Source of the DNA: Tamarix chinensis
Taxonomy: Eukaryota > Streptophyta > Magnoliopsida > Caryophyllales > Tamaricaceae
Assembly (NCBI GenBank): GCA_030549775.1
Contig: CM060180.1
Coordinates: forward strand, 86,937,172-87,001,171
Direction of reading: 5' to 3'
Length of the DNA stretch: 64,000 bases
Shown here: piece by piece, positions 62,344 to 64,000 of the stretch
How positions within the stretch are numbered: position 1 is the stretch's first letter
Layout: each line of letters begins with the position of its first letter
Made by a program: the position numbers and the translations under genes
The notes under the pieces: model-generated
The model's input: only the letters and a program-made list of their open reading frames with translations
The model's database searches: none
Told to the model about the DNA's origin: nothing

Positions 62344-63790
62344 ATATACATGTGTGTGTGTGTGTGTGTTTGTGTGTGAATAGAGGAAGGAAGAAAAGAG
62401 AGGGGAAGATGTGAGACAAGAATGAGGGATGGTAGGGTGATGTAGGGGAAAAGATGGTTGAGTGATCGGAAAATGGAAGGTGATGGGGATGGTTATGTAT
62501 ATAGATTGCATAAGGATAAGGAGGAGGAAGAAGAAGAGTGGTAGGGTGTGCGCATGGTGGTGCATATCGGTAGGGATAAGAGGAGAAAAAGGAGAAGAAG
62601 AAAAAGAGAAAAGGAAGTAGGGTGATGGGTGATAGATCGCTGCAGAAAGGTGATTGGTGATGGTGCAAGCGGGGGAGGGTGTAAGTTGCAAAAAATTCAA
62701 TTGTTGCGGCTTAGGTTAACGGGAGAAAGGAGAAGAAAGAAAACAAAAGGAGAAAGAAAAAGGTAAAAGAGAAGAGGTTGGGGGGATTAGTTTAGATGAT
62801 TTTTGGATTAGCCAAAGATAGTTAGGATTAGAAGGAATTTTAGTAGGTTTTATTTTTGGTTTATAAAACATGATTTATCCAAGTCAAGGTTTTATTTTCT
62901 ATTAAAGTTTTAGGATTAAGAAATTAGGTTAAGGATAAAATAGATTACTCGATATTAGAATAAAATTAGGATGCTACTAACCCAAGATTAGGCTAAACAA
63001 ATTTTTTGTAGGGTATTAAATAAATATGGTAAATCTTTAAGGGTAAAAGGGTAACTTTACCAAATAGAGGTGGATATGAGGGGAGGGCCAAGGAACTAAA
63101 ATTAAGGTCTCACATTCATTCTAATCAAGAATAAAAGGCCGTGATTGATCCATGAAAGTTTAGATAATGATTAAAAGAAAAAAAAGTCAAATTTGATGAC
63201 TTACTCTATCAAAATATATTTGCAAGAATAAAAAATAATAAAAAAATGATAGCACAACATTTTTAAATCACTTAGAGATCAATAAACGTAATATAAATAG
63301 ATATTTTATTTATTTATAAATTTTATATGGCTAAAAGGGGATTTTTAGGGCTTAACAAGTGACTAATACATATCGATATAACGAACAATCTTTTTACCAA
63401 GAACTTAGTTTGTTATTCTGATAGAATAAACAAGGATTAAAAATATGTAAGGGTATCAAATATCCACATGAAAGAAAATCCTTAAAAGAGTAAGAAAGAT
63501 AAAAATATATTAGAAGTATCACAAAAGCAAAAAACTCATTAGAAATAACCAAAAATATAAAATGAAATATTTCAAAAATGTAACAAGACATCCACTTTTT
63601 CTAAGGGATGTAATAAAACATTTAAAATAACAAAATTGTATATGTAAATATTAAAGCTCCTTAATGAGTTAGGGTTTTCAAGAAATAGGGAATTATACTT
63701 AATCACCTTCCCTTATCATAAAGAAGAATTATTATCTCTAGCTATGAATAGAATACCTCAGCTAATCTAGAAATTTCACTTCCGTTAAAG
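62108..63790. repeat. Block alpha, third copy (5'-truncated)
   Basis: It starts 'taatgggcggtgagtgg', identical to 60865, giving a tandem offset of 1,243 bp. It then runs to the block's right end 'agggaattata' and 'tctagaaatttcac'. TG microsatellites (about 62309-62339 and 62350-62370) replace the mixed TA/TG array of the first copy. The minus frames (to 152 codons) are Pro/Ser/His-rich shadows. Confidence 0.8.
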
Positions 63791-63794
63791 CTTG

Positions 63795-64000
63795 AATCCA
63801 TAATAAACCTTCACCTTGGGATATGCCAAATTAATATGAGTGGCATAAAATCTTGATTCTCAATTTAATATATATGCCATAAAAAATGTAGATAAATTCT
63901 ACCGTAGTTCTTTATGTGTTTAGTGTTAATTAAGCAACATGCACCTTACACAAATTCATATACTTCTTGATGAATCACTACGTGGAAGCCCTTAAAATCC
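63795..64000. repeat. Block beta, second copy, cut by the window end
   Basis: Directly repeats 58102-58310 with scattered substitutions. The bases between block alpha and this block (63778-63806) correspond to the insertion site of copy E without the element. Confidence 0.85.

Overview
This is nuclear DNA from a flowering plant with a large, repeat-rich genome. The evidence is one plant-type chromatin gene split by a very large intron, plus degenerate Ty3/gypsy retrotransposons, multi-kilobase solo-LTR-like elements with 5-bp target-site duplications (TSDs), and small TIR transposons of hAT and PIF/Harbinger type. No RNA gene, CRISPR array, operon or organelle sequence was seen. The species cannot be named from the sequence.

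The only convincing cellular gene is on the + strand. Exon 1 (coding 19233-19678) and exon 2 (32770-33412) splice in frame to a 362-residue protein with a GLTSCR-type domain. It resembles the BRIP1/BRIP2 subunits of plant BRAHMA (SWI/SNF) chromatin-remodelling complexes. The 13,091-bp intron interrupts the conserved domain and holds three copies of one hAT-like MITE family, at least one other hAT-like element, a LINE relic, a 3.4-kb LTR-like element and local duplications.

Layout: 1-2793 is a decayed Ty3/gypsy pol (PR, RT, RNase H, integrase). 5290-12465 is a solo LTR (TSD atata) split by a 5.3-kb LTR-like element in the opposite orientation (copy A, 6892-12228, TSD tgttt). 13324-18025 is copy B (TSD gagcc). 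18299-36036 holds the gene with three Tourist-like MITEs around it. 35690-41475 is AT-rich, with an LTR-like left end, an ATT-rich low-complexity tract and a 298-bp tandem duplication. 41476-49695 is a gag-bearing Ty3/gypsy relic split by copy D (42607-46920), which itself carries an 880-bp solo LTR (43676-44555, TSD agtcc). 49700-52850 is AT-rich with microsatellites. 52860-64000 is a large direct duplication (unit about 4.5 kb), with copy E (54801-58101) inserted in the first unit and an empty-site version in the second.

The most interesting non-genic signal is the family A-E. These elements are multi-kilobase, non-coding and all in one orientation. They share inverted termini (TGTAACACCC...GGGTATTACA), a terminal stem-loop (clear in A, B and D), a minisatellite at the same relative position but with a different unit in each subgroup, and a GC/purine-rich module near one end that produces long spurious ORFs. 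I read them as very long solo LTRs of one retrotransposon family. No new cellular system was found.
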